Source: Caulobacter sp. AP07
Lineage (GTDB): Bacteria; Pseudomonadota; Alphaproteobacteria; Caulobacterales; Caulobacteraceae
Direction: 5' to 3'
DNA length: 64,000 nt
NCBI RefSeq assembly: GCF_000281955.1
Contig: NZ_AKKF01000140.1
Span: 46,788-110,787 of the forward strand
Of this stretch, positions 1 to 8,676 are shown piece by piece. Numbering within the stretch: position 1 is the first letter of the stretch; every line of letters begins with the position of its first letter. A program made the translations under genes and the position numbers. The notes under the pieces were generated by a model. That model searched no databases, was not told the origin of the DNA, and saw only the letters and a list, made by a program, of their open reading frames with translations.

Positions 1-17
1 AGGTCTTGGTCGGTCAT
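1..17 (-). CDS. 5' end of a downstream gene, cut by the window edge
   Basis: A minus-strand ATG at 17-15 opens a reading frame (M-T-D-Q-D) that leaves the window at position 1. It starts 14 bp after the stop codon of the FAD oxidase, and a GGAA sits about 10 bases upstream, so it is probably the next gene of the same operon. Five codons are too few to say what it encodes. The start itself is a guess from spacing. Confidence 0.3.
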
Positions 18-30
18 GGCGCGGTTCCGA

Positions 31-1305
31 TCAGAGGCCGAAGAGTTCGGTCAGGTGAGTATTGGCGAACTTGCCGGTCGGGTCCCAGGTCTTGCGGACC
101 GCCAGGAAGTCGGCGGCGCGCGGATAGAGCCTGTGGACGTCGGCGGGCGTCAGGGTGTGGCGCTTGGCCCAGTGCGGCCGGCCGGCGCCGTCGCGCAGCA
201 CCGCCTCCATCTCGGCGAAGGCCGGGCGCCAGGGCATCTTGGCGTACTGGTGGAACGAGATCGAGGCCCCGGGGCCGGCGTTGAACGGGCTCATCCAGAT
301 GTCGTCGCCGGCCGCCAGCCGGAACTCGAACGGGAAAGTGATCGGCAGGCGGCGCTTGCGGATGTGGTCGATGGCGGCGCGCAGGGTCGGCAGGCCGGCG
401 GCGCGCGGCAGCTCGTACTCCATCTCCTCGAAGCGGATGTTGCGCTCTGAGGGGAAGATGGCGTGGGCCGGGCCGACCCGGCGGCTGGACTTGCCGGCCA
501 GGCGCATGATCAGGCGCTGCAGAGGCGGCGTCAGGTGGGGGAGGGCGGCGCAGATGTCGCAGATCATCTTGAACGTCGCCTCGTCGGTTTCCCCGGCCTC
601 GCTGGGCGGGCGGCCGGGCGTGTCGGCGGGGACCGGGTGCAGGGTCTTGAAAATCACGTCGTCCGAGTAGGGGAAGACGAAGAACTCCATGTGGCGGGTG
701 GCGGCGGCCAGCTCGTCCAGGCGCTCGGCGACCTCGGCCAGCGGCCGGCGCTCGACGCGTTCCTCCAGGTGATAGGCCGGCAGGACGTTGATCCGGATCT
801 CGACCGCCACGCCGAACAGGCCGAGCGACAGGCGCTGGGCCTCGTAAAGTTCGGGGTTAAGCGTCGGTCCGCATTCGACGATCTGGCCGGTGGCGGTCAT
901 CAGCCGGAAGCCGCGGGCCTGGGTCGACAGGCTGCCCAGTTCCGCGCCCGTGCCGTGGGTGCCGGTCGAGACCGCGCCGGCCAGGGACTGGGGATTGATG
1001 TCGCCCTGATTGATCAGCGACAGGCCCTCGTCCCACAGCGCCGCCGTCAGCTTCTTGAGGCTCCAGCCGGCCGGGGCCCAGACCGTGCGACGGTCGGGCG
1101 CGATGTCGATCGCGCCTTCGTAATCGGCCAGGCTCAGCAGCAGGTCGCTGGTTTCGCAGAGCGGCATGAACGAGTGGCCCGCCCCGACGACGCGGACCTT
1201 GCCGGCCTGGGCGACCAGGGCCGCCAGTTCGCCGGCGTCGCGCGGCCGGGCGATGAGTCGAGGGGTGGCCATGACGCTGCCCGACCAGTTGTTCCATCCC
1301 GTCAT
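31..1305 (-). CDS. FAD-linked oxidase, D-arabinono/L-gulono-1,4-lactone oxidase type
   Basis: This is a 424-aa flavoprotein of the vanillyl-alcohol-oxidase fold. The N-terminal PCMH-type FAD domain (about residues 15-180) carries VVGAGHSFMPL, where related oxidases attach or bind FAD through the GHS histidine, and the start WNNWSG resembles the opening of sugar-lactone oxidases. The C-terminal ALO-type domain ends with an HWAK motif and DPTGKFAN, both usual in the family. No signal peptide is visible, so it should act in the cytoplasm or at the inner membrane. It lies just downstream of a tetR gene with its own promoter in the 63-bp gap. Family assignment is firm; the true substrate (a sugar lactone or alditol) cannot be read from the sequence. 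Confidence 0.85.
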   Translation of the reverse strand: MTGWNNWSGSVMATPRLIARPRDAGELAALVAQAGKVRVVGAGHSFMPLCETSDLLLSLADYEGAIDIAPDRRTVWAPAGWSLKKLTAALWDEGLSLINQGDINPQSLAGAVSTGTHGTGAELGSLSTQARGFRLMTATGQIVECGPTLNPELYEAQRLSLGLFGVAVEIRINVLPAYHLEERVERRPLAEVAERLDELAAATRHMEFFVFPYSDDVIFKTLHPVPADTPGRPPSEAGETDEATFKMICDICAALPHLTPPLQRLIMRLAGKSSRRVGPAHAIFPSERNIRFEEMEYELPRAAGLPTLRAAIDHIRKRRLPITFPFEFRLAAGDDIWMSPFNAGPGASISFHQYAKMPWRPAFAEMEAVLRDGAGRPHWAKRHTLTPADVHRLYPRAADFLAVRKTWDPTGKFANTHLTELFGL

Positions 1306-1331
1306 CGCGTTCCCCCGATTGTGATGACGAT

Positions 1332-1361
1332 ATGATAGTAAAAGCTAGCGTATTGGCAAGC
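1332..1361 (-). promoter_or_regulatory. Promoter and candidate TetR operator of the FAD oxidase
   Basis: On the minus strand this segment reads TTGCCA (possible -35), 16 bp, then TATCAT (possible -10), placing transcription just before the ATG at 1305. The spacer holds GCTAGC. The whole 30-bp block matches 23 of 30 bases of the block at 5595-5624 upstream of the TonB receptor, without gaps. The shared element points to common control, most simply by the adjacent TetR regulator. This is inference from sequence only. Confidence 0.55.
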
Positions 1362-1368
1362 CGTCGTT

Positions 1369-2046
1369 CTACGGCGCGTCGGCGATGGTCTCGAAATAAC
1401 GGTCGAACAGCAGGCAGACCTCGCGGATCAGGGCGTCGGCGTCCCGGTCGGGCTCTTCGACGGCCATCTCCGTGGCGGCGTAGGTCAGTTCCACGGTCAT
1501 CCGCATGGCGATGCGCAGGCGAGCCTCGGAGACCTGTGGGAACCGTTCGCGCATGAACTCCACGAAGCGGTCGGCGACCATGTCGCGCGAGGCGAAGCGT
1601 AGCTGCTGCAGCATGGGCACGGCGCGCAGGGCCCGGCCGATCGCCGCGCCGCCGGGAAAGCGCCGGGTCATCTCGATCATCTCGGTGAGCATGACCACGT
1701 TCTTGTCGATCCGCTCCCCGGCGGTCGCGCCGTCGAAGCCGCCGGCCTCGATCCAGGCGAACACCGCGTCGTCCTGGGCCTTCATCAGCCGGTCGCCCAG
1801 TTCCTTGAGGATCGCGTACTTGTTGGGGAAGTAGCGGTAGAGGGCCGGCGGCGTCAGGCCGGCGCGCTTGCAGATGGCGTTGGTGCTCAGCTGCTCGAAA
1901 CCGTACTCGCCCAGCAGTTCGCCGGCCGTGGACAGCACGATCTCGTAGGTGTCCTGGCCGCGGGCCTGGGTGGGCTGAAGCTTGGCGTCCAGCGCGATGT
2001 CGGGGGCCGTCGAGGACGCGGTCTTCCTGGCCGTCGTCTTCGGCAT
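1369..2046 (-). CDS. TetR family transcriptional regulator
   Basis: The 225-aa protein has an N-terminal TetR_N helix-turn-helix at about residues 33-80, with the typical run STNAICKRAGLTPPALYRYF followed by P-N-K. The C-terminal ligand-binding half (about 85-220) is variable, as expected. The ATG at 2046 has an AAGGAG ribosome binding site 7 bases upstream. A short inverted repeat (AGTCC-N5-GGACT, 2062-2076) lies directly before it. It sits between the FAD oxidase and an MFS gene on the same strand and is the obvious candidate to control the paired operators at 1332-1361 and 5595-5624. The inducer is unknown. Confidence 0.9.
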   Translation of the reverse strand: MPKTTARKTASSTAPDIALDAKLQPTQARGQDTYEIVLSTAGELLGEYGFEQLSTNAICKRAGLTPPALYRYFPNKYAILKELGDRLMKAQDDAVFAWIEAGGFDGATAGERIDKNVVMLTEMIEMTRRFPGGAAIGRALRAVPMLQQLRFASRDMVADRFVEFMRERFPQVSEARLRIAMRMTVELTYAATEMAVEEPDRDADALIREVCLLFDRYFETIADAP

Positions 2047-2061
2047 GGCGGTTCTCCTTCA

Positions 2062-2076
2062 AGTCCGCTCTGGACT
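2062..2076. promoter_or_regulatory. Short inverted repeat before tetR
   Basis: AGTCC, five bases, then GGACT form a perfect 5-bp inverted repeat 16 bp upstream of the tetR start codon. It could be an autoregulatory site, but it does not resemble the element shared by the oxidase and receptor promoters, and a 5-bp repeat can occur by chance. Confidence 0.2.
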
Positions 2077-2113
2077 AGTGCGCTTCACTGGAAAAGCCAA
2101 TCGGCGCTAGTCG

Positions 2114-3289
2114 TTAGGCGGCGGAGCGAGGCCGGGTCAGGTGCAGGCCGGCGATGATCACCAGGGTGACGACCGCCAGGATCACGCCCAGCCAGACCGC
2201 CGGCCGCACGTCCGCGCCGGTGACGACGAACGAGGCCAGCAGGGGTCCCGCGCCGCAACCCAGCAGGCTGGCGCCCGGCCCCAGCAGCGCCGCCCGCCGG
2301 CTGGGGTCGGCCTCGATGGCCAGCGGCGTCAGGAACGGCGAGGCGAACAGCCAGACGAAGCCGAACAGTCCCGAGACCGCCAGGAACACCGCCGCGGACG
2401 GCAGGCTGGCCATCGCCAGCAATGCGCCGATCGCCACGAGCACGGCGACGGTCAGCGACCAGAACCACGACAGCCGGCCGGCCAGGGCCGTGGCGGCCGC
2501 GCCGCCGGCCACCTGGGCGGCCAGCGACACCGCGAAGGCCGCGCTGGCCGTGGTCACGGAATGGCCGGCCTGGCGCGACAGCGGCTCGACATAGATCCAG
2601 GCGGCCAGGATGAACGCCTGGAAGCACAGCACGGCGGCCAGGGCGATCCAACCGCGCGGACTGGGCAGGCCCTTGGGGTTGTCGGCCGCCTCCGCCAGCG
2701 GCGCGTAGGCGCGGGGAACGGCCAGGCCGACGACGGCCGCGCTCACGGTCAGGACCGCCAGCACCACGAAGCCGCCGTCCGGGCCGAACGGCCCGACGAC
2801 GAAGGCGCCGATTCCGGCCACCACGCCCAGTTGGACCAGGGTCTGGATGGTCAGGTAGAGGCCCGCCCAGCGCTCGGGGCGCGGCGCGCGGACGATCATG
2901 CCGGTGATCAGCCAGATCATCGCCCCGGCCGGCAAGCCCGCCAGGGCGCGCGCCAGGATCAGGGCGTCGCCCGACATCCGCGTGGTCGCCATGTCCAGGG
3001 CCGCCAGGAGCAGGCCGCAACCCACCGCGGCCAGCCGCAACCGGCGCTCGCCGAGCAGCGGCCCCACGACCGCCGCGCCGACGCCCATGGCCACCAGCTC
3101 GGCCATGCCGGCCTGGCCGATCTGTGCCGCCGTCAGCCGCCCGGTCGCCTCCATGCCGCCCAGCAGCAGCGGCCCGACGCCGGGAAACAGCACCCCGACC
3201 AGCCCGACCCAGAACACCGCGAGGCGCTGGATGAGGCTGGGGGGATCGCCGATCCAGGCGCCCTTGGGCGACGGGGCTTCCGCCGTCAT
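2114..3289 (-). CDS. MFS transporter
   Basis: This is a polytopic membrane protein of about 391 aa with 12 predicted hydrophobic segments, for example the opening FWVGLVGVLFPGVGPLLLGG. It belongs to the major facilitator superfamily; the substrate is not recognisable. The open frame extends to a TTG at 3310 that overlaps the stop of the TonB receptor gene. The ATG at 3289 has a GAGG five bases before it and is preferred here. The gene follows the receptor with almost no gap, so the two are probably co-transcribed. An inner-membrane importer after an outer-membrane receptor and next to an oxidase suggests uptake and oxidation of one compound; that is inference. Confidence 0.8.
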   Translation of the reverse strand: MTAEAPSPKGAWIGDPPSLIQRLAVFWVGLVGVLFPGVGPLLLGGMEATGRLTAAQIGQAGMAELVAMGVGAAVVGPLLGERRLRLAAVGCGLLLAALDMATTRMSGDALILARALAGLPAGAMIWLITGMIVRAPRPERWAGLYLTIQTLVQLGVVAGIGAFVVGPFGPDGGFVVLAVLTVSAAVVGLAVPRAYAPLAEAADNPKGLPSPRGWIALAAVLCFQAFILAAWIYVEPLSRQAGHSVTTASAAFAVSLAAQVAGGAAATALAGRLSWFWSLTVAVLVAIGALLAMASLPSAAVFLAVSGLFGFVWLFASPFLTPLAIEADPSRRAALLGPGASLLGCGAGPLLASFVVTGADVRPAVWLGVILAVVTLVIIAGLHLTRPRSAA

Positions 3290-3306
3290 GATCGCCTCGG
3301 CCGCGC

Positions 3307-5565
3307 TCAATATTTCGCCCGGAAATAGACGCCGTAGGCGCGCGGCGGCCCCATGCTGAACACGTCGAAGCCGAAGGCGGCGATCGGGGTGATGTCGGAG
3401 ATGTTGGTGGTGTCGAACAGGTTCTTGCCCCAGACGCCCAGCTCGTAGCGACCGTCGGCGAGACGCCAGCCGACCTGGCCGTTGACGAAGGCGCGTTCCT
3501 TGTCGCTGAGCCGCTCGGTGTTGGCGGTGTCGTAATAGACCTTGCTGCGGTAGGTGAAATCGATCTGGGACACCAGGTCGCCCGTCGGCAGCGGATGCTC
3601 GTAGCGGGCGGCGCCGTTCAGGCTGACCTTCGGGGCCGAGGGCAGGGTGTTGCCGGAGTAGTCGTTGCCGAGCGACTGGAAGTCCTTGTACTCGGCGCTC
3701 AGCAGCGACGCGCCGAGGGTCAGGCTCAGGCCCTTCATGGGACGCGCCTCGATCTCGGCCTCGCCGCCATAAACCCGCGCCGCCGAGGCGTTGGTGAACA
3801 GCTGCACCGGCAGGCCGTTGCGCTGGATCACCGTATAGACCTGCAGATCCTTGTAATCATAGTAGAAGGCCGAGACGTTGACGCGCAGGCGACGATCAAG
3901 GAACTCGCTCTTGGCTCCCACCTCGTAGGCGTTGACGGTTTCATCCCGGTAAGGGCCGATATCGGCCGGATCGGTGGTCTGACCGCTGAAGAAGCCGCCG
4001 CTCTTGGTGCCCCGATTGTAGGTCGCATAGAGGTTGGCGTCTTCGCTCAGCTTGTATTGCAGGCCCAGGCGCCCCGACACCGAGCTGAAGATCTTGGAGT
4101 CGTCGAGGGTGAACAGGGTGATCAGCCCGTAGTCGACGTCGCTGACATAGTGGAATGTCTTCTCGTCCTGCGACCAGCGCAGGCCGGCGGTCAGGGTCAG
4201 GCGATCGTTGAGGTCGTAGTCGGCCTGGCCGAAGGCCGCGTAGCTGGTCGTCTTCTGGTGCAGGGGCCAGCCGAACACGCCGACGCTGTTGGCCGGATCC
4301 ATGCCGGTCGGATTATCGGGCGTCGGGACCCGCATCACGTCCAGCACGTCGTAATGGCTGTTGTTGTCCAGGTTGTCCCGGGCCGCATAGACGCCGGCCA
4401 CCCAGCGCAGGGCGGTCGCGCCGTTCGATTGCAGCCGCAGTTCCTGGCTGGTGGTGTCCTGCTCGGCGATGTAGCGGGCGCCGAAGATCGAGACCGGGTT
4501 GGCGTCGGTCTCCTCCAGATCGTCGCGTTTGGCGCTCTGGTAGCCGGTGACGGAATAGAGCGTCACGCCGTCGAAGTCGTAGCTGACCGATGTCGTGGCG
4601 CCGAACAGCTTGACGATGTCCTTGCCCTCGAAGCGGTAGTCGCCCTCGTACTTGTTGTTGCTGGTGTTGGCGTAGCCGGCGGCGTTGGTGCACTGGCCGG
4701 AGGTGTAATAGCTGGGCTTGCAGAAGGAATAGCCGAAGGTCGGATCGGGCAGGGCGGTGCTGGCCGCTTCCGGGGTCTGGGCGATCAGCGAGCGGTTGTA
4801 GGTCAGGATCGAGCCGCCGCTCGACTTGCTGTAGTTCACCGACACGTCGACGGTCAGCTTGTCGTCGGGCGTGAAGCGCAGGGCGGCGCGCACGGCCTTG
4901 CGGTCGGCGTCGTTGCCCTTGTTGCCGGTCAGGCGATTGAGGGTGTAGCCGTCGCTCTTGTCGTAGAGGCCGCTGATCCGGAACGACAGGTCGTCGCCGC
5001 CGAGCGGGCCGCCGAAGCCGCCCTGGACGTTGAGCGAATTGAACCGTCCGTAGTCGACGGCCAGGTCGGCGCCGGGCGTGTTGCTCGGCTTCTTGGTGGT
5101 GACGTTGATCGCCCCGCCCGTGGTGTTGCGGCCGTAGAGCGTGCCCTGCGGACCGCGCAGCACCTCGACCTGCTGCAGGTCGTAGAAGCCGGCCATCTGG
5201 GCCATCGGGGAGGCGACATAGACCCCGTCGAGATAGACCCCGACGGCGCTGGCGGTGCTGGGATTGAAGTCGTTGACCCCGATGCCGCGGATGAAGATGC
5301 GCGGATTGGCGGCGTTGTCGTCGGTCTTGATCTGCAGGCCCGGCGACAGGCCCGACAGCGCCAGCACGTCGCCGACCCGCTGGTTCTTCAACTGGTCGGC
5401 GGTGAAGGCCGTCACGGAGACCGGCACGTCCTGCAGGTTTTCCGAACGTTTCTGGGCGGTGACGACGATCTCTTCGAGCGCGGTCGCCTCCTGGGCCATG
5501 GCCTGTCCGGCCGCCGCGACCATCGCCGCGCTTGCGACGCCTGCGAGCACCTGAAGCTTCCGCAT
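3307..5565 (-). CDS. TonB-dependent receptor
   Basis: This 752-aa outer-membrane receptor has a signal peptide of about 24 residues ending AMAQ. A TonB-box-like stretch EEIVVTAQKR follows, then a plug domain (about residues 45-160) with the hallmark VEVLRGPQGTLYGRNTTGGA. A 22-strand-type barrel runs to the C-terminus, which ends YGVYFRAKY with a terminal aromatic pair as in outer-membrane proteins. It looks like the iron-complex or aromatic/terpenoid receptors common in sphingomonads and caulobacters. It heads the receptor-MFS pair and has a promoter closely matching that of the FAD oxidase. The ligand is unknown. Confidence 0.92.
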   Translation of the reverse strand: MRKLQVLAGVASAAMVAAAGQAMAQEATALEEIVVTAQKRSENLQDVPVSVTAFTADQLKNQRVGDVLALSGLSPGLQIKTDDNAANPRIFIRGIGVNDFNPSTASAVGVYLDGVYVASPMAQMAGFYDLQQVEVLRGPQGTLYGRNTTGGAINVTTKKPSNTPGADLAVDYGRFNSLNVQGGFGGPLGGDDLSFRISGLYDKSDGYTLNRLTGNKGNDADRKAVRAALRFTPDDKLTVDVSVNYSKSSGGSILTYNRSLIAQTPEAASTALPDPTFGYSFCKPSYYTSGQCTNAAGYANTSNNKYEGDYRFEGKDIVKLFGATTSVSYDFDGVTLYSVTGYQSAKRDDLEETDANPVSIFGARYIAEQDTTSQELRLQSNGATALRWVAGVYAARDNLDNNSHYDVLDVMRVPTPDNPTGMDPANSVGVFGWPLHQKTTSYAAFGQADYDLNDRLTLTAGLRWSQDEKTFHYVSDVDYGLITLFTLDDSKIFSSVSGRLGLQYKLSEDANLYATYNRGTKSGGFFSGQTTDPADIGPYRDETVNAYEVGAKSEFLDRRLRVNVSAFYYDYKDLQVYTVIQRNGLPVQLFTNASAARVYGGEAEIEARPMKGLSLTLGASLLSAEYKDFQSLGNDYSGNTLPSAPKVSLNGAARYEHPLPTGDLVSQIDFTYRSKVYYDTANTERLSDKERAFVNGQVGWRLADGRYELGVWGKNLFDTTNISDITPIAAFGFDVFSMGPPRAYGVYFRAKY

Positions 5566-5594
5566 CCCACATCCCCATTGCTGCTTTTGGAGAT

Positions 5595-5624
5595 ATAGTA
5601 GTTATAGCTATCGTTATGGCAAGC
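5595..5624 (-). promoter_or_regulatory. Promoter and candidate TetR operator of the TonB receptor
   Basis: On the minus strand: TTGCCA (-35), 16 bp, TACTAT (-10), about 30 bp before the ATG at 5565. The spacer contains the perfect palindrome ATAGCTAT, extended by outer TA pairs to an 18-bp dyad (TA-N3-ATAGCTAT-N3-TA), the size of a typical TetR operator. It matches the oxidase promoter at 1332-1361 at 23 of 30 positions. Confidence 0.55.
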
Positions 5625-5853
5625 ACCGTTCGTGGAGCCGCGTTCGTTCGCGACGGATCGGCCTGAACGGGGCGTTTCGGGGGCAGACCCCGGCCTGGAA
5701 AGCTCGAAAATTGATCCGAATGGCCTCGCCGCCGGCGCACCGGGCCGACAACGCACAAGGGCGGGGCGGGGTGGCCGCCCAGACGGCCGCCGGCGTCTAA
5801 CCGTGATTATGTAACGCATTCCCGCGCCGCCGCGGTGACGCTATAGGGCGGGG

Positions 5854-6210
5854 ATGAGGCGGCTTACGACATGGTTGCGCGGCATGGGAGGCCTTCTGGC
5901 CGCCTGTCTGTTCGTCGCGCTGGTCGTCACGCCGGCCATCGACGCCGCGGTCTGCGCGGGCGACGACCGCCCGGTCATTACCGGGGCCTCGCAGGTTTCC
6001 GCCGTGGAAGCGGCCGATCACCAGGTCCCGCACCCGATCGACGCCGGCGATTGCCAACACGGTCATTGCCATCATGTCGCGCCGATGCTTGGCGGCCTGC
6101 TCGACGCCGACCCGATCCTGATCCTGGCCGACGGTTCGCCGGCCGCGTCCCGCGCCCGCGCGCTCACCTCCCTCGACCTGGCCGGACCGGAACGACCGCC
6201 CCGCGCCTGA
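5854..6210 (+). CDS. Small Cys/His-rich exported protein heading the czc genes
   Basis: The 118-aa product starts with a clear signal peptide (MRRLTTWLRGMGG then a hydrophobic core, cleavage near residue 31). The mature part holds a metal-ligand-like cluster, CQHGHCHH at about residues 67-74, plus other scattered His and Asp. It stands 52 bp before the CzcC-type gene on the same strand, so it is likely the first gene of the efflux operon and may be a periplasmic metal-binding or sensing protein. I do not recognise a named family. The 290 bp before it hold the divergent receptor promoter and no other evident gene. Confidence 0.65.
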   Translation: MRRLTTWLRGMGGLLAACLFVALVVTPAIDAAVCAGDDRPVITGASQVSAVEAADHQVPHPIDAGDCQHGHCHHVAPMLGGLLDADPILILADGSPAASRARALTSLDLAGPERPPRA

Positions 6211-6262
6211 CGGACCGCGCGCGCCCCGGCGCGCTCCATTCCGTCACATCGCGAGGATTTTC

Positions 6263-7519
6263 ATGTCATCGACCCGATGGCCGCTGCGTGCGGCCTTGGC
6301 CTGCGTCGTCGCCGGAGCGTTCAGTTCCGGCCCGACCCTGGCCGACCCGGCGCCCGCCTACGCCGAACTCCTGCGGCGGGCCCAGTCCGCCGCCCCCCGC
6401 CTGGCCGAGAGCCGGGCCCATGTCGCCCAGTCCGAAGGCCTGGCCCGCCAGGCCGCGGCCCGACCCAATCCGACCTTGAGCCTGGAGGTCGAGAACTTCG
6501 CCGGGCAGGGGCCGTTCAAGGGCGGCGACGCCGCCGAAAGCACCGCCTCGGTCCAGCAGGCGCTGGAACTGGGCGGCAAGCGTCCGGCCCGCATCGCCGC
6601 CGGCCGCGCCGAACTGGAGGTCGCCCGCGCCCGGGCGGCCATGGTCGACGCCGCCTTCGCCTTCGACCTGGCCCAGGCCTATGCCGGGGCCGAGGCCGCC
6701 GACCTGCGGTTCAGGCTGGCCGGCGACGCCATCACCCTGGCCGAGGAGGACCTTCGGGTCACCCGCGCCCTGGTCGAGGCCGGCAAGGAGGCCGAGCTTC
6801 GGGTTCTGCAGGCGCGCTCGGCCGTCGAGACCGCCCGCGCCCAGCTGGGCGAAGCCCAGGCCGAACGGGAAGGGGCCTTCGCCCGGCTGACCGCCCTGAC
6901 CGGCGACGATCCGCCGATCACCACGATCGCCGTCAGCCTTCTGGCCCATGCCGACCGCATGGAGGCGCTGCCCGCCGTCGATCCGATCGACACCCCGGCC
7001 TATCTGGCCGCCCAGGCCGAACGCGAGGCGGCCGCGCGCCGGGTTCGGGTCGAGCAGACCCGGGCGGCGCCGGACGTCTCGGTGTCGCTGGGGGTTCGCC
7101 GGCTGGCGGGGGACGACGCCACCGCCCTGGTGGCCGGCGTCTCCGCGCCGTTCCTGATCTTCGACCGCAATCGCGGCGCGATCTCCGCCTCCCGGGCGGA
7201 ACTGACGGCGGCCGAGGCGCGTCTCGGCGCGGCCCGGCTCGACGCCCAGGCCGAGATCGCCTCGGCGCTGTCCAAGGCCGGCGCGGCCCAGACCCGGGTC
7301 GCCGCCAACCGCCAGGCCGAGGCGACGGCGACCGAGGCCTATCGGCTGACCCGCCTGGGCTACGAGGGCGGCAAGCTGCCGCTGGTCGAAGTCCTCAACG
7401 CCCGTCGCGTGCTGATCGAAGCGCGCGACCAGATCCTCAACGCCCGGCTTGAGCGCCTGACCGCCGAAGCCGCGCTCGCGCGCCTGCAGGGCGTCGCGCC
7501 GTTTGGAGACCATCCATGA
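6263..7519 (+). CDS. czcC: TolC-family outer membrane efflux protein, CzcC type
   Basis: This is a 418-aa outer-membrane channel subunit of a tripartite heavy-metal exporter. A signal peptide (about residues 1-28, ending TLADP) is followed by two repeated coiled-coil/beta halves rich in Ala, Arg and Glu, with the family-typical run ARPNPTLSLEVENFAG at about residues 68-83. The ATG has a GAGGA site five bases upstream. It overlaps the next gene by 4 bp and together with it and the RND pump forms a CBA efflux set. The metal is inferred from the pump. Confidence 0.88.
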   Translation: MSSTRWPLRAALACVVAGAFSSGPTLADPAPAYAELLRRAQSAAPRLAESRAHVAQSEGLARQAAARPNPTLSLEVENFAGQGPFKGGDAAESTASVQQALELGGKRPARIAAGRAELEVARARAAMVDAAFAFDLAQAYAGAEAADLRFRLAGDAITLAEEDLRVTRALVEAGKEAELRVLQARSAVETARAQLGEAQAEREGAFARLTALTGDDPPITTIAVSLLAHADRMEALPAVDPIDTPAYLAAQAEREAAARRVRVEQTRAAPDVSVSLGVRRLAGDDATALVAGVSAPFLIFDRNRGAISASRAELTAAEARLGAARLDAQAEIASALSKAGAAQTRVAANRQAEATATEAYRLTRLGYEGGKLPLVEVLNARRVLIEARDQILNARLERLTAEAALARLQGVAPFGDHP

Positions 7520-8676
7520 AATCGTCCTCCCTGCCGCTCTACGGCGGCGTCGCCGCCGCCGTGCTGATCGCCGCCGCGAGCGGCTTCGGCCTGGCCACGG
7601 TGTCCCAGAAGACGCCCGTCGCGCCGACCGCCGAGGCGCATGCCGAAGCCGAGGGACACGCGGATCAGGTCGTGTTGAAACCGGAGGCCATCCAGTCGGC
7701 CGGCATTCACACCGAGACCGTCGCCGGCGGCGGCTTGTCGGCCGAGATCCTGGCTCAAGGCTCGGTCACCGCCTCGCCGGGCGGCCAGGCCGTGCTGACC
7801 GCCAGGGCCGGCGGCGCCGTCACCCGGATCTTCAAGCGCCTGGGCGACCCCGTCGGGGCGGGCGAAACCCTGGCCATCGTCGAAAGCGGCGACGCGGCCC
7901 AGATCGCCGCCGACCGCACGACCGCCGCCGCCAAGGCCACCTTGGCCCAGAAGACCCTGGCCCGCGAGAAGTCGCTGTACGACCAGCGCGTCTCGCCCCG
8001 CCAGGACTACGAGCAGGCGCAGGCCGAGGCGGCCATGGCCAACGCCGAGGCCCGCCGGGCCCAGGTGGCCGCCGGCGCCGCCCGGGTCACAGCCGACGGC
8101 CGGGGCGTCAGGGTCACCAGCCCGATCGCCGGCCGGGTGACGGCCGCCCCGGCCAGCCTCGGCGCCTTCGTCGAGCCGCAGACCGAGCTGTTCCGCGTCG
8201 CCGACCCTCGCCAGGTCCAGATCGAGGCCTTCGTCACCGGAACCGACGCCCAGCGCATCGCGCCCGGCGACCGGGCGGTGCTTGAGCTGGGCGACGGCCG
8301 CGCGCTCGACGTCGTCGTGCGCGCGATCACCCCGGGGCTCAATGCCGAGACCCGGGCCGCCACGGTCGTCCTGACCCTTCCCGACGGCGCGAGCCTGCAG
8401 CCTGGCCAGACCCTGCGGGTGCGCATCCTGCCAGCGCGCGCGGGCCTGGGTGGTGGCGTCGTCGTGCCTGAGGAGGCTGTCCAGACCCTGGACGGCAAGC
8501 CTGTGGTCTTCGTTCGGACGGCCGGGGGCTTCAAGGCTCAGACCGTTCAGGTCGGCGCGCGCGGGGCCGGGCGCGTCGAGATCACCGGCGGCCTGACGGC
8601 CGGCCAGTCCGTGGCGACCAGGAACGCCTTCCTGCTCAAGGCCGAACTCGGCAAGGGCGAAGGGGAGGCGCACTGA
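7516..8676 (+). CDS. czcB: RND efflux periplasmic adaptor subunit, CzcB type
   Basis: A 386-aa membrane-fusion protein with an N-terminal membrane anchor/signal (about residues 8-30), a short His-containing spacer (AEAHAEAEGHAD), a biotinyl-lipoyl-like hairpin domain, a coiled-coil hairpin (about 135-185) and beta-barrel domains. It links the inner-membrane pump to the outer-membrane channel. The His-bearing N-terminal stretch is common in divalent-cation adaptors. Start and stop overlap both neighbours (ATGA-type and TGATG overlaps), a strong sign of translational coupling in the operon. Confidence 0.88.
   Translation: MKSSSLPLYGGVAAAVLIAAASGFGLATVSQKTPVAPTAEAHAEAEGHADQVVLKPEAIQSAGIHTETVAGGGLSAEILAQGSVTASPGGQAVLTARAGGAVTRIFKRLGDPVGAGETLAIVESGDAAQIAADRTTAAAKATLAQKTLAREKSLYDQRVSPRQDYEQAQAEAAMANAEARRAQVAAGAARVTADGRGVRVTSPIAGRVTAAPASLGAFVEPQTELFRVADPRQVQIEAFVTGTDAQRIAPGDRAVLELGDGRALDVVVRAITPGLNAETRAATVVLTLPDGASLQPGQTLRVRILPARAGLGGGVVVPEEAVQTLDGKPVVFVRTAGGFKAQTVQVGARGAGRVEITGGLTAGQSVATRNAFLLKAELGKGEGEAH

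Noticed and set aside
5803..5822. ATGTAACGCAT present here and at 41090-41100 upstream of iolC, considered as a shared operator
   Set aside because: An 11-base match is expected by chance many times among pairs of positions in 64 kb, and the genes have no common theme.
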